Notes under the pieces: model-generated
What the model was told of the DNA's origin: nothing
Databases searched by the model: none
The model's input: the letters and a program-made list of their open reading frames with translations, nothing else
Position numbers and translations under genes: made by a program
Assembly (NCBI RefSeq): GCF_018373095.1
Contig: NZ_JAHAHT010000022.1
Location: 1-22,735, forward strand
Length of the DNA stretch: 22,735 bases
DNA from: Haemophilus parahaemolyticus
GTDB lineage: Bacteria > Pseudomonadota > Gammaproteobacteria > Enterobacterales > Pasteurellaceae
Reading direction: 5' to 3'
Shown here: piece after piece, positions 14,351 to 22,644 of the stretch
How positions within the stretch are numbered: the first letter of the stretch is position 1
Layout of the letters: each line of letters begins with the position of its first letter

Positions 14351-15886
14351 ATGTCTTTAGCAATTGTTTATAGCCGAGCTTCTATTGGCGTGGAAGCTCC
14401 TTTAGTCACGATCGAAGTGCACATTAGCAACGGCAGCCCGAAAATGACCATTGTTGGCTTACCTGAAACTACAGTGAAAGAAGCAGCAGATCGCGTGCGA
14501 AGTGCTTTGATTAATGCCAATTTTTTCTATCCACCGCAACGCATTACCATCAATCTTGCACCTGCTGATTTACCAAAAGAAGGCGGACGTTTCGATTTGC
14601 CAATTGCCATTGGTATTCTTGCTGCATCAGGGCAGATTGATTCAGACTTGCTTAAACGCTTTGAATTTTTAGGTGAGTTGGCTCTTACTGGTTCTTTGCG
14701 AGGCGTACAAGGAGCGATTCCTGCAGTGATTTCCGCAGAGAAAGCAAAACGCCAGATGATTTTAGCCAAGCAGAATGCGAATGAGGCTTCGCTTGTTTCT
14801 AATGCTAAAACGTATTTTGCCCATTCGCTATTGCAAGTGGTCAATTTTCTTAACCGACGAGATACACTCCCTGTTGCCCAAGACATTCCGCAAAATAGCG
14901 AAGAAAATACACCGCTTGTTAAACGTGATCTGACCGATATTATTGGGCAACAACACGCCAAGCGAGCCTTAACAATTGCTGCAGCTGGGCAACATAATCT
15001 GCTTTTTCTCGGCCCTCCAGGTACAGGCAAAACAATGCTTGCCAGCCGTTTGGCAGATCTTTTGCCTGAGATGTCGGATGAAGAAGCGATTGAAACGGCA
15101 TCCATTACAAGCCTTGTACAAAATGAACTGAATTTTACTAATTGGAAAGATCGCCCATTTCGTGCACCGCACCACAGTGCTTCAATGGTGGCGTTAGTTG
15201 GCGGGGGAACGATCCCAAAACCTGGCGAAATATCGCTCGCCCATAATGGCGTTTTATTCTTGGATGAGCTTCCAGAATTTGAGCGTAAAGTGTTAGATGC
15301 GCTACGCCAGCCGTTGGAATCAGGTGAAATCATTATTTCGCGTGCTAATGCCAAGGTGCAATTTCCCGCTCGTTTTCAGCTAATTGCTGCGATGAATCCA
15401 AGCCCAACAGGACATTATCAAGGTACGCACAACCGTACTTCACCACAGCAGGTCATCCGTTATTTGAACCGTTTATCAGGACCATTTTTAGACCGCTTCG
15501 ACCTCTCAATTGAAGTCCCACTTTTACCGCAAGGGGCGTTGCAAAGTGGCAATGAGAATCGAGGGGAGACAACAGCACAAGTGCGAGAACGAGTGTTAAA
15601 AGCAAGGGATATTCAGTTTAAGCGTGCAGGGAAAATCAATTCTCAGCTTAATACTCGAGAAATCGAGCGAGATTGTGCTTTATCGCCACAAGATGCGTTG
15701 TTTTTAGAAAGTGCTTTAACAAAGCTAGGCTTATCGGTGCGGGCTTACCACCGTATTTTAAAAGTTTCCCGAACCATTGCTGATTTAGCTGGCGAAGAGC
15801 AAATTAAACAAATGCATTTAGCAGAGGCTTTAGGTTATCGAGCAATGGATCGATTATTGCAAAGGTTGCATGGAGAAGTGTCGTAA
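14351..15886 (+). CDS. comM: Competence protein ComM (YifB-type AAA+ helicase)
   Basis: Hexameric AAA+ helicase that promotes branch migration of incoming DNA during natural transformation. The 511 residues comprise an N-terminal ChlI/Lon-like domain (about 1-175), an AAA+ core with Walker A GPPGTGKT (221-228), Walker B VLFLDE (301-306), sensor region AAMNPSPTGHY (346-356) and RLSGPFLDRFDL (374-385), and a C-terminal Mg-chelatase-like helical domain. Length matches the family. The ATG follows GGAGA. It stands alone after the nap operon, with its own putative CRP-dependent promoter and terminator. An uptake core lies inside at 14911-14919. Confidence 0.96.
   Translation: MSLAIVYSRASIGVEAPLVTIEVHISNGSPKMTIVGLPETTVKEAADRVRSALINANFFYPPQRITINLAPADLPKEGGRFDLPIAIGILAASGQIDSDLLKRFEFLGELALTGSLRGVQGAIPAVISAEKAKRQMILAKQNANEASLVSNAKTYFAHSLLQVVNFLNRRDTLPVAQDIPQNSEENTPLVKRDLTDIIGQQHAKRALTIAAAGQHNLLFLGPPGTGKTMLASRLADLLPEMSDEEAIETASITSLVQNELNFTNWKDRPFRAPHHSASMVALVGGGTIPKPGEISLAHNGVLFLDELPEFERKVLDALRQPLESGEIIISRANAKVQFPARFQLIAAMNPSPTGHYQGTHNRTSPQQVIRYLNRLSGPFLDRFDLSIEVPLLPQGALQSGNENRGETTAQVRERVLKARDIQFKRAGKINSQLNTREIERDCALSPQDALFLESALTKLGLSVRAYHRILKVSRTIADLAGEEQIKQMHLAEALGYRAMDRLLQRLHGEVS
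14911..14919 (-). repeat. Uptake signal core within comM
   Basis: Exact ACCGCTTGT, in the poorly conserved linker between the N-terminal and AAA+ domains (around residue 188), where sequence is free to vary. Confidence 0.5.
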
Positions 15887-15942
15887 TCGTTTACCAGCCT
15901 ATGAAAATGTACGAAAAAGATTGAAGTAAAACAAAGATAGCA

Positions 15943-15967
15943 AAATGGCGAGATCATCTCGCCATTT
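15943..15967 (+). terminator. Terminator after comM
   Basis: Perfect 11-bp stem AAATGGCGAGA/TCTCGCCATTT with a TCA loop, 56 bp after the comM stop. The stem's own A/T ends allow it to function in both directions, but the following T-run is short (TTTCAGATTATT). Confidence 0.75.
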
Positions 15968-15991
15968 CAGATTATTAACAAAGTCCTTTTG

Positions 15992-16064
15992 GTGTAGAGC
16001 GGAATTTAGTCCGCTATTTGAACCCTTTGCTTTTATTATTGACAGGCTGAAGTCCGCCCCACGA
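15992..16064. repeat. Diverged REP-like palindrome between comM and miaA
   Basis: The left arm GTGTAGAGCGGAATTTAGTC (then CGC) faces the right arm GACAGGCTGAAGTCCGCCCC (then ACG). Both share the GTRGRGYGGRYTTYAGYCCRC pattern with the element at 4294-4360, and the spacer is similar in length. More mismatches suggest an older copy. It lies between the convergent comM and miaA genes. Confidence 0.65.
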
Positions 16065-16087
16065 GAAATGTCAACTTTTTAGTTTTA

Positions 16088-17035
16088 TCAGCAATCTGAA
16101 ATGATCGAATTTTCCCACCTTTCCAACACAACGTCTTGCGCCCTTTCAGGCTGCAAACTATCCAACCACGTAATTTCACTTTGCCAGCCACGCAACCAAG
16201 TGATTTGGCGTTTTGCAAGCTGGCGAGTGGCACAAATGCCTTTGAAAATCGCTTCATCAAGCGAAATATTGCCCTGCAGATATTCCCACATTTGGCGGTA
16301 GCCCACACAACGAATAGACGGCAAATCAATATTCAAATCGCCGCGCTCGAATAGCTTTCGTACTTCTTGTTCAAAACCAAGCGCAATCATTTTATGAAAG
16401 CGCTGCTCAATGCGTTGATGTAACACAGCCCGATCTTCAGGGGCGATAGCAAATTGCAATACATCATAGGGCAAACTTTCGCCTTGTTGGGCAGTGAGTT
16501 CAGTCATCGTTTTACCAGTAATGTAGAACACTTCCAACGCACGGTTGATACGCTGGCTGTCGTTGGGATTGATACGATTTGCCGAAACAGGATCGATGAC
16601 CATCAAATCTTGGTGCAAAGCTCCCCAACCAAATTCTGCTGCTTTTTGTTCAATTTTAGCTCGCACTTCACTATTAGCAGAAGGTAGCGGCGAAAGCCCT
16701 TCAATCAGAGCTTTGTAGTAAAGCATCGTGCCGCCAACGAGCAACGGAATTCGACCGCTTGCAGTGATTTCTGCCATCTCTTTTAAGGCATCGGCTCGGA
16801 AATTCATAGCAGAATAGCTTTCCGCTGGGTCTAAAATATCGATCAGGCGGTGCGGTGCTTTTGCCAATTCCTCAGGGCTTGGCTTTGCTGTGCCGATATC
16901 CATTCCCTTATAAATCAAGGCGGAATCTACACTAATCACTTCCACTGGCAGGCTTTCACGCAAGGCAATTGCCAAGTCAGTTTTGCCCGAAGCGGTCGGG
17001 CCCATTAAAAAAATCGCTTTAGGTTTATTATTCAT
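16088..17035 (-). CDS. miaA: tRNA dimethylallyltransferase
   Basis: Transfers the dimethylallyl group to A37 of tRNAs that read codons starting with U, the first step toward ms2i6A. The 315-residue protein has the P-loop GPTASGKT (12-19), the DSALIYKGMDIGTAKP segment (37-52) with the catalytic aspartate, a GGTMLYYKAL motif (101-110) and RCVGYRQMWEYL further on, all typical of MiaA. birA lies 14 bp upstream on the same strand, so the two are probably co-transcribed. The usual mutL-miaA-hfq context is absent. The 3' end borders a REP-like palindrome. Confidence 0.97.
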   Translation of the reverse strand: MNNKPKAIFLMGPTASGKTDLAIALRESLPVEVISVDSALIYKGMDIGTAKPSPEELAKAPHRLIDILDPAESYSAMNFRADALKEMAEITASGRIPLLVGGTMLYYKALIEGLSPLPSANSEVRAKIEQKAAEFGWGALHQDLMVIDPVSANRINPNDSQRINRALEVFYITGKTMTELTAQQGESLPYDVLQFAIAPEDRAVLHQRIEQRFHKMIALGFEQEVRKLFERGDLNIDLPSIRCVGYRQMWEYLQGNISLDEAIFKGICATRQLAKRQITWLRGWQSEITWLDSLQPERAQDVVLERWENSIISDC

Positions 17036-17049
17036 CTTTTATTCTATTT

Positions 17050-17811
17050 TTATTCTGATCTGAGCGACATCTCGCCAATCGCAAAAGCATTCAATTCGCC
17101 ATTTTGCTCAAGCAATAACTCGCCTTGTTCGTTAATACCACGTGAAGTACCGTGAATTTCGTGATCGTTGGCAATCAATTTAACAACTCGATTTTGGAAA
17201 ATATCGAATGCTTGCCAACGCTCTTGATAGTGAGAGAAGCCAACAAGCGGGTAAATTTTCAAGTTTTTTTGCAATGCCTGCACTAAATCGCAGACGAGTT
17301 TATTACGGTCGAAATGGTATTGCGAAAGATCTGACCACGCTTGCGTGACGATTTTCTCATCCACTTGCGTCATTCCTAAATTCAGCCCGATTCCAATCAC
17401 CAAATGAATACCCTCTCGGTTAGCTTTAGTTTCAATCAGAATCCCACCCATTTTTTTGCCTTGGTAATAGACGTCATTCGGCCATTTGATCTGAATATCT
17501 TGCACATTTTGGGCTTGTAGAGCTTCGGCAATAATCAGCGAAACAACCAAGCTCAACGCAGGTAAATTGTCTAATTCTTCTTGTTTGTAATGCCACAGAA
17601 TTGAGAAATAAAGGTTCTCACTTTCAGGTGAAAACCATGTTCTGCCTCGTCTACCCCGACCTGCGGTTTGGGTTTCCGCAAGACAAACCGTACCTTGTTC
17701 TAACGTTTGATAATGTTCAAGCAAGTAAGCATTAGTAGAGTTAATTTCATCGAACACAAAGGCTTGCCCGCAAAGCAAGGCTTCTTGAATTTGAGATTGA
17801 TTGAGTTTCAT
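17050..17811 (-). CDS. birA: Biotin-[acetyl-CoA-carboxylase] ligase without the DNA-binding domain
   Basis: Activates biotin to biotinyl-5'-AMP and attaches it to the carboxyl carrier protein AccB. The 253 residues correspond to the catalytic and C-terminal domains. Visible motifs are GRGRRGRTW (51-59, biotinyl-AMP loop), KWPND (109-113), GGILIE (122-127) and GIGLNL (140-145). The winged-helix repressor domain that occupies the first 60 or so residues of E. coli BirA (321 residues) is missing, so it should act only as a ligase. The start MKLNQ is chosen because GAGAG lies just upstream on the minus strand; the frame is open for 10 further codons. Lies directly after a terminator and 14 bp before miaA. 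Confidence 0.93.
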   Translation of the reverse strand: MKLNQSQIQEALLCGQAFVFDEINSTNAYLLEHYQTLEQGTVCLAETQTAGRGRRGRTWFSPESENLYFSILWHYKQEELDNLPALSLVVSLIIAEALQAQNVQDIQIKWPNDVYYQGKKMGGILIETKANREGIHLVIGIGLNLGMTQVDEKIVTQAWSDLSQYHFDRNKLVCDLVQALQKNLKIYPLVGFSHYQERWQAFDIFQNRVVKLIANDHEIHGTSRGINEQGELLLEQNGELNAFAIGEMSLRSE

Positions 17812-17831
17812 TTTTCTCTCATAGTTTGCAT

Positions 17832-17874
17832 AAAAAATCACCTAGCAATGCGGTTGATCCACAATACTAGGTGA
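17832..17874 (-). terminator. Terminator after the MHS transporter gene
   Basis: On the minus strand TCACCTAG (17874-17867) pairs with CTAGGTGA (17845-17838), enclosing a 21-nt partly paired loop, and is followed by TTTTTT (17837-17832). It isolates the transporter gene from birA, whose start is about 20 bp further on. Confidence 0.8.
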
Positions 17875-17902
17875 AAATCATATCATATTATTTAAGCTAA
17901 AA

Positions 17903-19219
17903 TTAGGCTTTCGTTAAGTCTAAATCTTTGGTTTCTTTTGATGCCCATAAAGCGATAAAGGTAATCAATGCATTTACCGCTAAATAGATGCCGACACCTA
18001 AGATCCCGTAAGCGGCATTAATTTTGATCGCGAAGGTTGCCGCAATGGTTGCCCCCAAAATTGACGCGAAGTTATACGCCAATGATGCACCAGAATAACG
18101 TACTTCTGTTGGGAATAATTCAGGAAGTAATGCTGCCATCGGACCGAAAGTGAAGCCCATTAACACCATACCCACGACAAGGAAGAAGAATACAGACATT
18201 GGAGTACCGTTTGATAGGAATAATGGCATAGCTAAGCCGAAAATCCCCATTGCAAAGGTTACCCATAATAAGAATTTACGACGACCAATTCTGTCTGCAT
18301 AAATGCCCGAAATACTGGTAAAAATCGCAAATACGATAGCATTTAATAACAATAAGCCTGTAAATATATTAGGTGCAATGCCTAAACCCATTGCGTGTCC
18401 TGCTTCAGAGAGTTTTGCTGGCGAGCGAGAATACACTTGTGCGAACGCCGTCATAATATAGAACAACACGTAAGTTGCCGTCATAATGAATGTACCAAGA
18501 ATTAACGGTTTTAAATGATGACGGAAGACCACAGAAACAGGGGCTTTTTGCGTTTTGCCTTGTTGCTCAGCTTCGCGGAATACGTGGCTTTCGTGCAAGG
18601 TTAAACGCACCCATAAGCCCACTATAACCAACGCAATTGAAGAGATGAACGGAATACGCCAGCCCCATTCTACTAAGCCTTCATGACCTAAAAAGTAACT
18701 TACTAAGAAAAATGAAGCATTTGCTATGAACAACCCAATCGGTGCACCTAATTGAGGGAAAGTACCGTACCACGCACGTTTGCCTTCAGGTGCATTTTCG
18801 GTTGCTACTAATGCTGCACCGCCCCATTCGCCGCCTAAGCCTAAACCTTGACCAACACGGCATAAGCAAAGTAAAACAGGTGCCCAAATGCCAATAGTTT
18901 CATAGTTTGGCAATAAACCGATCATCACGGTTGAACCGCCCATCAATAATAAAGAGGCAACTAAGGTTTTTTTACGACCGATTCTGTCACCGAAGTGTCC
19001 AAATAATGCAGAACCAATCGGGCGAGCAAAGAAAGCTAATGCTAAAGTAGAAAGGGAAAGTAGCTCATCAGAAACTGGATCGCCACTTTTAAAGAATTGC
19101 GTGTTAAAGACCAACACAGCCGCTGCTGCATAAATATAGTAATCGAAGAACTCGATTGCAGTGCCGATCATTGAGGCAATTGCCACTTTTTTCGGATCAT
19201 TACGAAGTTGATTTGACAT
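17903..19219 (-). CDS. MFS transporter, metabolite:H+ symporter family (YhjE-like)
   Basis: Twelve-helix secondary transporter of the MHS branch of the major facilitator superfamily, 438 residues. Features are the N-terminal AIEFFDYYIYAAAAV (21-35), the loop motif GHFGDRIGRKKTL (74-86), a long glycine-rich run around GQGLGLGGEWGGAALVATEN and the second half motif ADRIGRRKF. The closest relative I recognise is E. coli YhjE; related members carry shikimate, 2-oxoglutarate or proline/betaine, so the substrate is unknown. The start MSNQ is preferred because GAGAAA lies upstream and YhjE-like proteins align from here; 11 additional in-frame codons upstream look non-coding. Single-gene unit with its own terminator. 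Confidence 0.9.
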   Translation of the reverse strand: MSNQLRNDPKKVAIASMIGTAIEFFDYYIYAAAAVLVFNTQFFKSGDPVSDELLSLSTLALAFFARPIGSALFGHFGDRIGRKKTLVASLLLMGGSTVMIGLLPNYETIGIWAPVLLCLCRVGQGLGLGGEWGGAALVATENAPEGKRAWYGTFPQLGAPIGLFIANASFFLVSYFLGHEGLVEWGWRIPFISSIALVIVGLWVRLTLHESHVFREAEQQGKTQKAPVSVVFRHHLKPLILGTFIMTATYVLFYIMTAFAQVYSRSPAKLSEAGHAMGLGIAPNIFTGLLLLNAIVFAIFTSISGIYADRIGRRKFLLWVTFAMGIFGLAMPLFLSNGTPMSVFFFLVVGMVLMGFTFGPMAALLPELFPTEVRYSGASLAYNFASILGATIAATFAIKINAAYGILGVGIYLAVNALITFIALWASKETKDLDLTKA

Positions 19220-19252
19220 ATTATTTTTCTCAATAAAGTAAAAAGTTCGCAA

Positions 19253-19281
19253 ATCCTACCATTTAAAAATTCTGTGAGCAA
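19253..19281 (-). promoter_or_regulatory. Candidate promoter of the MHS transporter gene
   Basis: On the minus strand TTGCTC (19281-19276) and TAGGAT (19258-19253) are 17 bp apart, giving a leader of about 27 nt before the start at 19219. The rest of the gap to murB (19282-19443) is AT-rich with no obvious operator and no strong terminator for murB's neighbour. Confidence 0.4.
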
Positions 19282-19443
19282 TGTCATTAAAGCCCATAAA
19301 ATCGGCAATGCTTTTATAAAATGTTGCAATTTTATGCTTTATTAGAGAAAAATACTATATTTTACAACACAAACAGTTTCCTTATAGAGAATTGAATATT
19401 GATAGGTATCATAAAATTTTTTTAATCAATTAAGCGTTAAATA

Positions 19444-20469
19444 TTATCTAGTAATCAACTCACTATCAATTTCGCCATTTTTGCCCATAAAACGCACTTC
19501 AGGGTGCAGCTCTACGCCAAATTTTTCACGCACTTGTTGACGAACAGCTTTTGCTAAATTCACCACATCCATTCCCGTAGCGTTTTCTTTGTTAATCAAC
19601 ACCAACGCTTGCTGGGTATGCACGGCTGCTCCGCCTACTTGAAAACCTTTTAAACCGCATTGGTCAATTAACCAACCTGCAGCAAGTTTGACCGTACAAT
19701 CCGCTTGCGGATAGTTTGGAATGTTCGGATAAGCAGTCTGAATTTGCTGAAAAGTGGCAGCATCGATCACAGGGTTTTTGAAAAAACTGCCTGCATTACC
19801 AAATTCATCTGGATTTGGCAATTTGCTCGAGCGTACAGCACACACCTCTTCAAACACTTGCTGAGCCGTTACTGTTTCAGGATCAAACTGTGCCAATGAG
19901 CCATAATTCAGCACAGGTTTCCACGCTTTTGGCAATTTCAAACCAACCGCAATAATTGCATATTCGTCTTTGTATTCATGCTTGAAAATGCTGTCTCGAT
20001 AACCAAAACGGCAGGTTTCTTTGCTTAAGCGGGAACGTTTGCCCGTTGGTAGATGCACAACATCGACAAAATCACACACATTCGCAAATTCTACGCCATA
20101 GGCACCGATGTTCTGAATTGGTGCTGAGCCTGCCACACCGGGAATCAAGGCTAAATTTTCTAAGCCGTAAATACCCAGTGAAAGTGCTGTTTTTACGAGT
20201 TCGTGCCAATTCTGCCCACCTTGCACGTGCAAATAGTGGAAGTCCGCATCTTCACGCTGTTCAATGCCTTGCATTTTATTGACCAGCACAACACCGTGGA
20301 AATCATCGATAAAAAGTACATTCGAGCCTTGCCCTAAAAGCAAAACAGTTTGATTAGCGTGAGTTGCGGTTTGCCACGCAGTTAAAAGTTGTTCGACATT
20401 AGTATATTCAATAATTTGGGAAGCCTTAGCAGGCAGATGAAAGGTGTGAAAAGGCGTTAAGCTTTGCAT
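19444..20469 (-). CDS. murB: UDP-N-acetylenolpyruvoylglucosamine reductase
   Basis: FAD/NADPH enzyme that reduces UDP-GlcNAc-enolpyruvate to UDP-MurNAc in peptidoglycan synthesis. The 341-residue product is a type I MurB. It shows GQGSNVLF (46-53) and GSAPIQNIGAYGVE (114-127) for FAD, Tyr157-Arg158 in FGYRDS, Tyr190 in NYG, catalytic Ser228 in GNAGSFFKNP and Glu324 in HPEVRF. The start MQSLTPFHTF is chosen because known MurB proteins begin here. The frame runs 42 codons further upstream through a palindrome of uptake-signal type and is not credible there. The ribosome binding site is weak. It stands alone between the SatP and transporter genes. Confidence 0.95.
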   Translation of the reverse strand: MQSLTPFHTFHLPAKASQIIEYTNVEQLLTAWQTATHANQTVLLLGQGSNVLFIDDFHGVVLVNKMQGIEQREDADFHYLHVQGGQNWHELVKTALSLGIYGLENLALIPGVAGSAPIQNIGAYGVEFANVCDFVDVVHLPTGKRSRLSKETCRFGYRDSIFKHEYKDEYAIIAVGLKLPKAWKPVLNYGSLAQFDPETVTAQQVFEEVCAVRSSKLPNPDEFGNAGSFFKNPVIDAATFQQIQTAYPNIPNYPQADCTVKLAAGWLIDQCGLKGFQVGGAAVHTQQALVLINKENATGMDVVNLAKAVRQQVREKFGVELHPEVRFMGKNGEIDSELITR

Positions 20470-20510
20470 AATGTTTGAATAGTTAAGAATTTGGGGCATT
20501 TTAACACAAA

Positions 20511-20554
20511 CAAGCAGCTGATTTTGCAAATCAAAATGCAAAATCAACCGCTTG
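20511..20554 (-). repeat. Inverted uptake-signal hairpin upstream of murB
   Basis: CAAGCAGCTGATTTTGCA and TGCAAAATCAACCGCTTG form an 18-bp stem with two mismatched positions and an 8-nt loop. One arm is close to the uptake core (CAAGCGGT). It lies about 40 bp before the murB start on the minus strand, with a TTAAAAT promoter-like stretch just after it in the murB direction. It may stop transcription from upstream or lie in the murB leader. Confidence 0.65.
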
Positions 20555-20658
20555 CGTTTGAACATTGTTTTAACAACTGCACAAAGTGTAAGCATAATGA
20601 GTAAGCTTTAAAAATAGGTATAGTAGAGAAAATGAACAGTTTTTGTTTATATGCCCAT

Positions 20659-20687
20659 GAAAAAAGGCTAGTTTTGCAATTAGCCTT
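20659..20687 (-). terminator. Terminator after satP
   Basis: On the minus strand AAGGCTA (20687-20681) pairs with TAGCCTT (20670-20664), with a 10-nt loop, followed by a T-run of about five bases. It lies 17 bp after the satP stop. Confidence 0.85.
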
Positions 20688-20703
20688 ATCTTAGAAAATA
20701 AGA

Positions 20704-21270
20704 TTATTTCGGTTTACCTACTGGCAACACTTCACAACCAAAGCTATCGTTTATGATGTCTGCTGCCGCTAAGTAGAACGCTAATAATGCAGTTAATAAA
20801 CCGAAGTTACCGCCAATGTTAGTTAATGTAGTGTTATGCGTGAAATCACCTGCTGCTAATAAGTAGAATGTGATGGTTAATGCTGCAAAAATCGCTTGTA
20901 ATGCACGTGCTTTAGTGAGTGTGCCGATAAACATCATCAGCGTGAATGTTCCCCATGCGATTAAGTACCACCCCACGAAATCGTGGCTCACGCCTTCAGA
21001 GAAGAATACTTTGAATAATGCAAATGAAATCCAGAATGCACCATAGCTAGTAAAAGCGGTAAAACCAAATGTGTTGCCTTTTGAGAATTCAAAAAGACCT
21101 GCCAACATTTGTGCTAAGCCACCAAATGCAAAGCCCATTGCCAGTACTAAGCCAACATTTTCGCCGCCGAAAGTACCGTTATTGATGAGGCTTAATAACC
21201 AAGTTGTTAATGCAAATCCACATAAACCAAGTGGTGCTGGATTTGCCGTTAAAGAATGTTGATTTGACAT
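20704..21270 (-). CDS. satP: Acetate/succinate transporter SatP (AceTr family)
   Basis: Six-helix inner-membrane carrier of the GPR1/FUN34/YaaH (AceTr) family, moving acetate and succinate with protons. The 188 residues equal E. coli SatP (YaaH) in length. It has the family signature NPAPLGL (10-16), followed by LVLAMGFAFGGLAQMLAGLFEF and GNTFGFTAFTSYGAFW in the first half. The start MSNQ is set by GAGG 6 bp upstream on the minus strand; an in-frame ATG four codons earlier lies before it. Probably its own transcription unit, since terminators lie both downstream and between it and potD. Confidence 0.94.
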   Translation of the reverse strand: MSNQHSLTANPAPLGLCGFALTTWLLSLINNGTFGGENVGLVLAMGFAFGGLAQMLAGLFEFSKGNTFGFTAFTSYGAFWISFALFKVFFSEGVSHDFVGWYLIAWGTFTLMMFIGTLTKARALQAIFAALTITFYLLAAGDFTHNTTLTNIGGNFGLLTALLAFYLAAADIINDSFGCEVLPVGKPK

Positions 21271-21294
21271 GAAAAACCTCAAAGTTTGTCGAGT

Positions 21295-21329
21295 AAATAA
21301 ATAACCCTATCCTTTTCATAAGGGTAGGG
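21295..21329 (-). terminator. Terminator after potD
   Basis: On the minus strand CCCTACCCTT pairs with AAGGATAGGG (10 bp with one G-T wobble, 5-nt loop) and is followed by TTATTTATTT. It separates potD from satP. Confidence 0.75.
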
Positions 21330-21342
21330 CTGGAAAATCACA

Positions 21343-21361
21343 TTCTCCCTTTATGGGAGAA
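21343..21361. repeat. Short perfect hairpin between potD and satP
   Basis: TTCTCCC/GGGAGAA, a 7-bp stem with a TTTAT loop, without a T-run on the minus strand. It precedes the stronger terminator in the potD direction and may protect the mRNA 3' end; its role is unproven. Confidence 0.5.
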
Positions 21362-21373
21362 AGAATATGAGAG

Positions 21374-21382
21374 ACAAGCGGT
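21374..21382 (+). repeat. Uptake signal core overlapping the potD stop codon
   Basis: Exact ACAAGCGGT followed by TATTTT; the last T is also the final base of the potD TAA stop on the minus strand. A boundary position where the sequence is free to vary. Confidence 0.6.
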
Positions 21383-22422
21383 TATTTTCCGCCTGTTTTT
21401 AGCAAATTCCAGTATTTTTCGTAGATTTCTACAGCTGGACCTACATCCGCTTGTAAAACACCTTTGTTAATCTCCTCACTTGGAGGGAAAATCAACGGAT
21501 CGCTCGCTAATTCTGGCGAAAGCAATGCTTTCACGCCTTCGTTTGGCATTGAGAAGCCCATGATTTCAATCACTTCTTTCGCACTTTCAGGACGAAGTAA
21601 GAAATCGATGAATTTATGTGCTGCTTCTTTATTGGCTGCACCTTTTGGAATCACATAGTTATCCATCCAAAGCACAGCACCTTCTTTCGGGAAGACAAAT
21701 TGCAAGTCTGGATTTTCGCTTTTCGCACGGTGAGCCGAACCAGACCACTGCATACCTACCGATACTTCGCCTTGCAAATAAGGCATTTCAGGCGAATCTG
21801 AGTTAAACACTAACACATTCGGCACAATCGTTTTTAAACGTTCGTAAGCCGCTTTGATTTCTTCTTCATTTTCAGTATTTGGTGATTTACCGTTTAACAA
21901 CAATGCTATATGGAACACTTCACGCGGGTCGTTCATCAACAATAATTTGCCTTTGTATTCATCACGCCATAAATCGCCCCAGCTGCTGATTGTTTTCGGA
22001 TCGATATCCGTCGCATTTACTCCAATCCCCGTTAAGCCATACACATAAGGAAGAGAGTATTTATTCTCTGGATCAAATGGCTTACCCATTAAATCAGGGG
22101 TAATATTTTTTAAATTGCTGAGTTTAGACTTATCTAATTCCGATAACATCCCCTCTTTTGCCATCTTGCCCACATAGTAGCTTGATGGGAAAACGATGTC
22201 ATAACCTTTTGATCCAGAAAGTTTTAATTTGGAGTACATCTCCTCGTTACTTTCAAAGGTCGAATAAATCACTTCAATGCCCGTTTCTTTGGTGAATTGT
22301 TCCAACAGAGAAGACGGTACATATTCTGTCCAGTTATACACATAAAGTTTTTCTGCCGCATTTGCTACCACAGAAGAAAACGCCATTGCCGTAACAGCTA
22401 ATTTCGCGAAAAATTTTTTCAA
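21382..22422 (-). CDS. potD: Spermidine/putrescine-binding periplasmic protein
   Basis: Periplasmic substrate-binding protein of a polyamine ABC transporter (PotD/PotF family), 346 residues. The signal peptide ends in VVANA with probable cleavage after residue 22. The mature part begins KLYVYNWTEYVPSSLLEQF, characteristic of the family, and includes the FPSSYYVGKM and MQWSGSA segments that line the polyamine site. The ATG follows AAGAGGA. No potA, potB or potC lies next to it, so it must use a permease encoded elsewhere, or serve as a second binding protein as in H. influenzae. Spermidine versus putrescine preference cannot be decided here. Confidence 0.92.
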   Translation of the reverse strand: MKKFFAKLAVTAMAFSSVVANAAEKLYVYNWTEYVPSSLLEQFTKETGIEVIYSTFESNEEMYSKLKLSGSKGYDIVFPSSYYVGKMAKEGMLSELDKSKLSNLKNITPDLMGKPFDPENKYSLPYVYGLTGIGVNATDIDPKTISSWGDLWRDEYKGKLLLMNDPREVFHIALLLNGKSPNTENEEEIKAAYERLKTIVPNVLVFNSDSPEMPYLQGEVSVGMQWSGSAHRAKSENPDLQFVFPKEGAVLWMDNYVIPKGAANKEAAHKFIDFLLRPESAKEVIEIMGFSMPNEGVKALLSPELASDPLIFPPSEEINKGVLQADVGPAVEIYEKYWNLLKTGGK

Positions 22423-22514
22423 TTTTTTGTCCTCTTAATGTAAGAAGTAAAGTGAGAAATAAAAAATGAACCTAGGTTGCTCTATGCTCAATCCATATGC
22501 CCAAAAAGCGTGCA

Positions 22515-22520
22515 ATTATA
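22515..22520 (-). promoter_or_regulatory. Candidate -10 box of potD
   Basis: TATAAT on the minus strand, about 93 bp before the potD start, would give a leader of about 86 nt. No good -35 partner is visible at 16-18 bp. The rest of the 222-bp gap to the tRNA gene is AT-rich without other recognisable features. Confidence 0.35.
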
Positions 22521-22644
22521 ACGAGTAACTTAATGTTTAGCTAGATTTTTATGATAGGGCGAATTTTATTCCTATAACTTAGTAATAAATAAATTTAAAG
22601 TTAGGAAAGCAATACTATTGAAGATTAAGAAAATAATTTAGAAG

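Noticed and set aside
14527..15354. Long open frame antisense to comM (275 codons)
   Set aside because: It lies opposite a well-conserved AAA+ gene; its serine/arginine-rich product is what codon bias of the sense gene produces, and no ribosome binding site is seen.
20470..20595. 42-codon N-terminal extension of murB
   Set aside because: It crosses an uptake-signal hairpin and does not resemble MurB; known MurB proteins begin at MQSLTPFHTF-like sequence.
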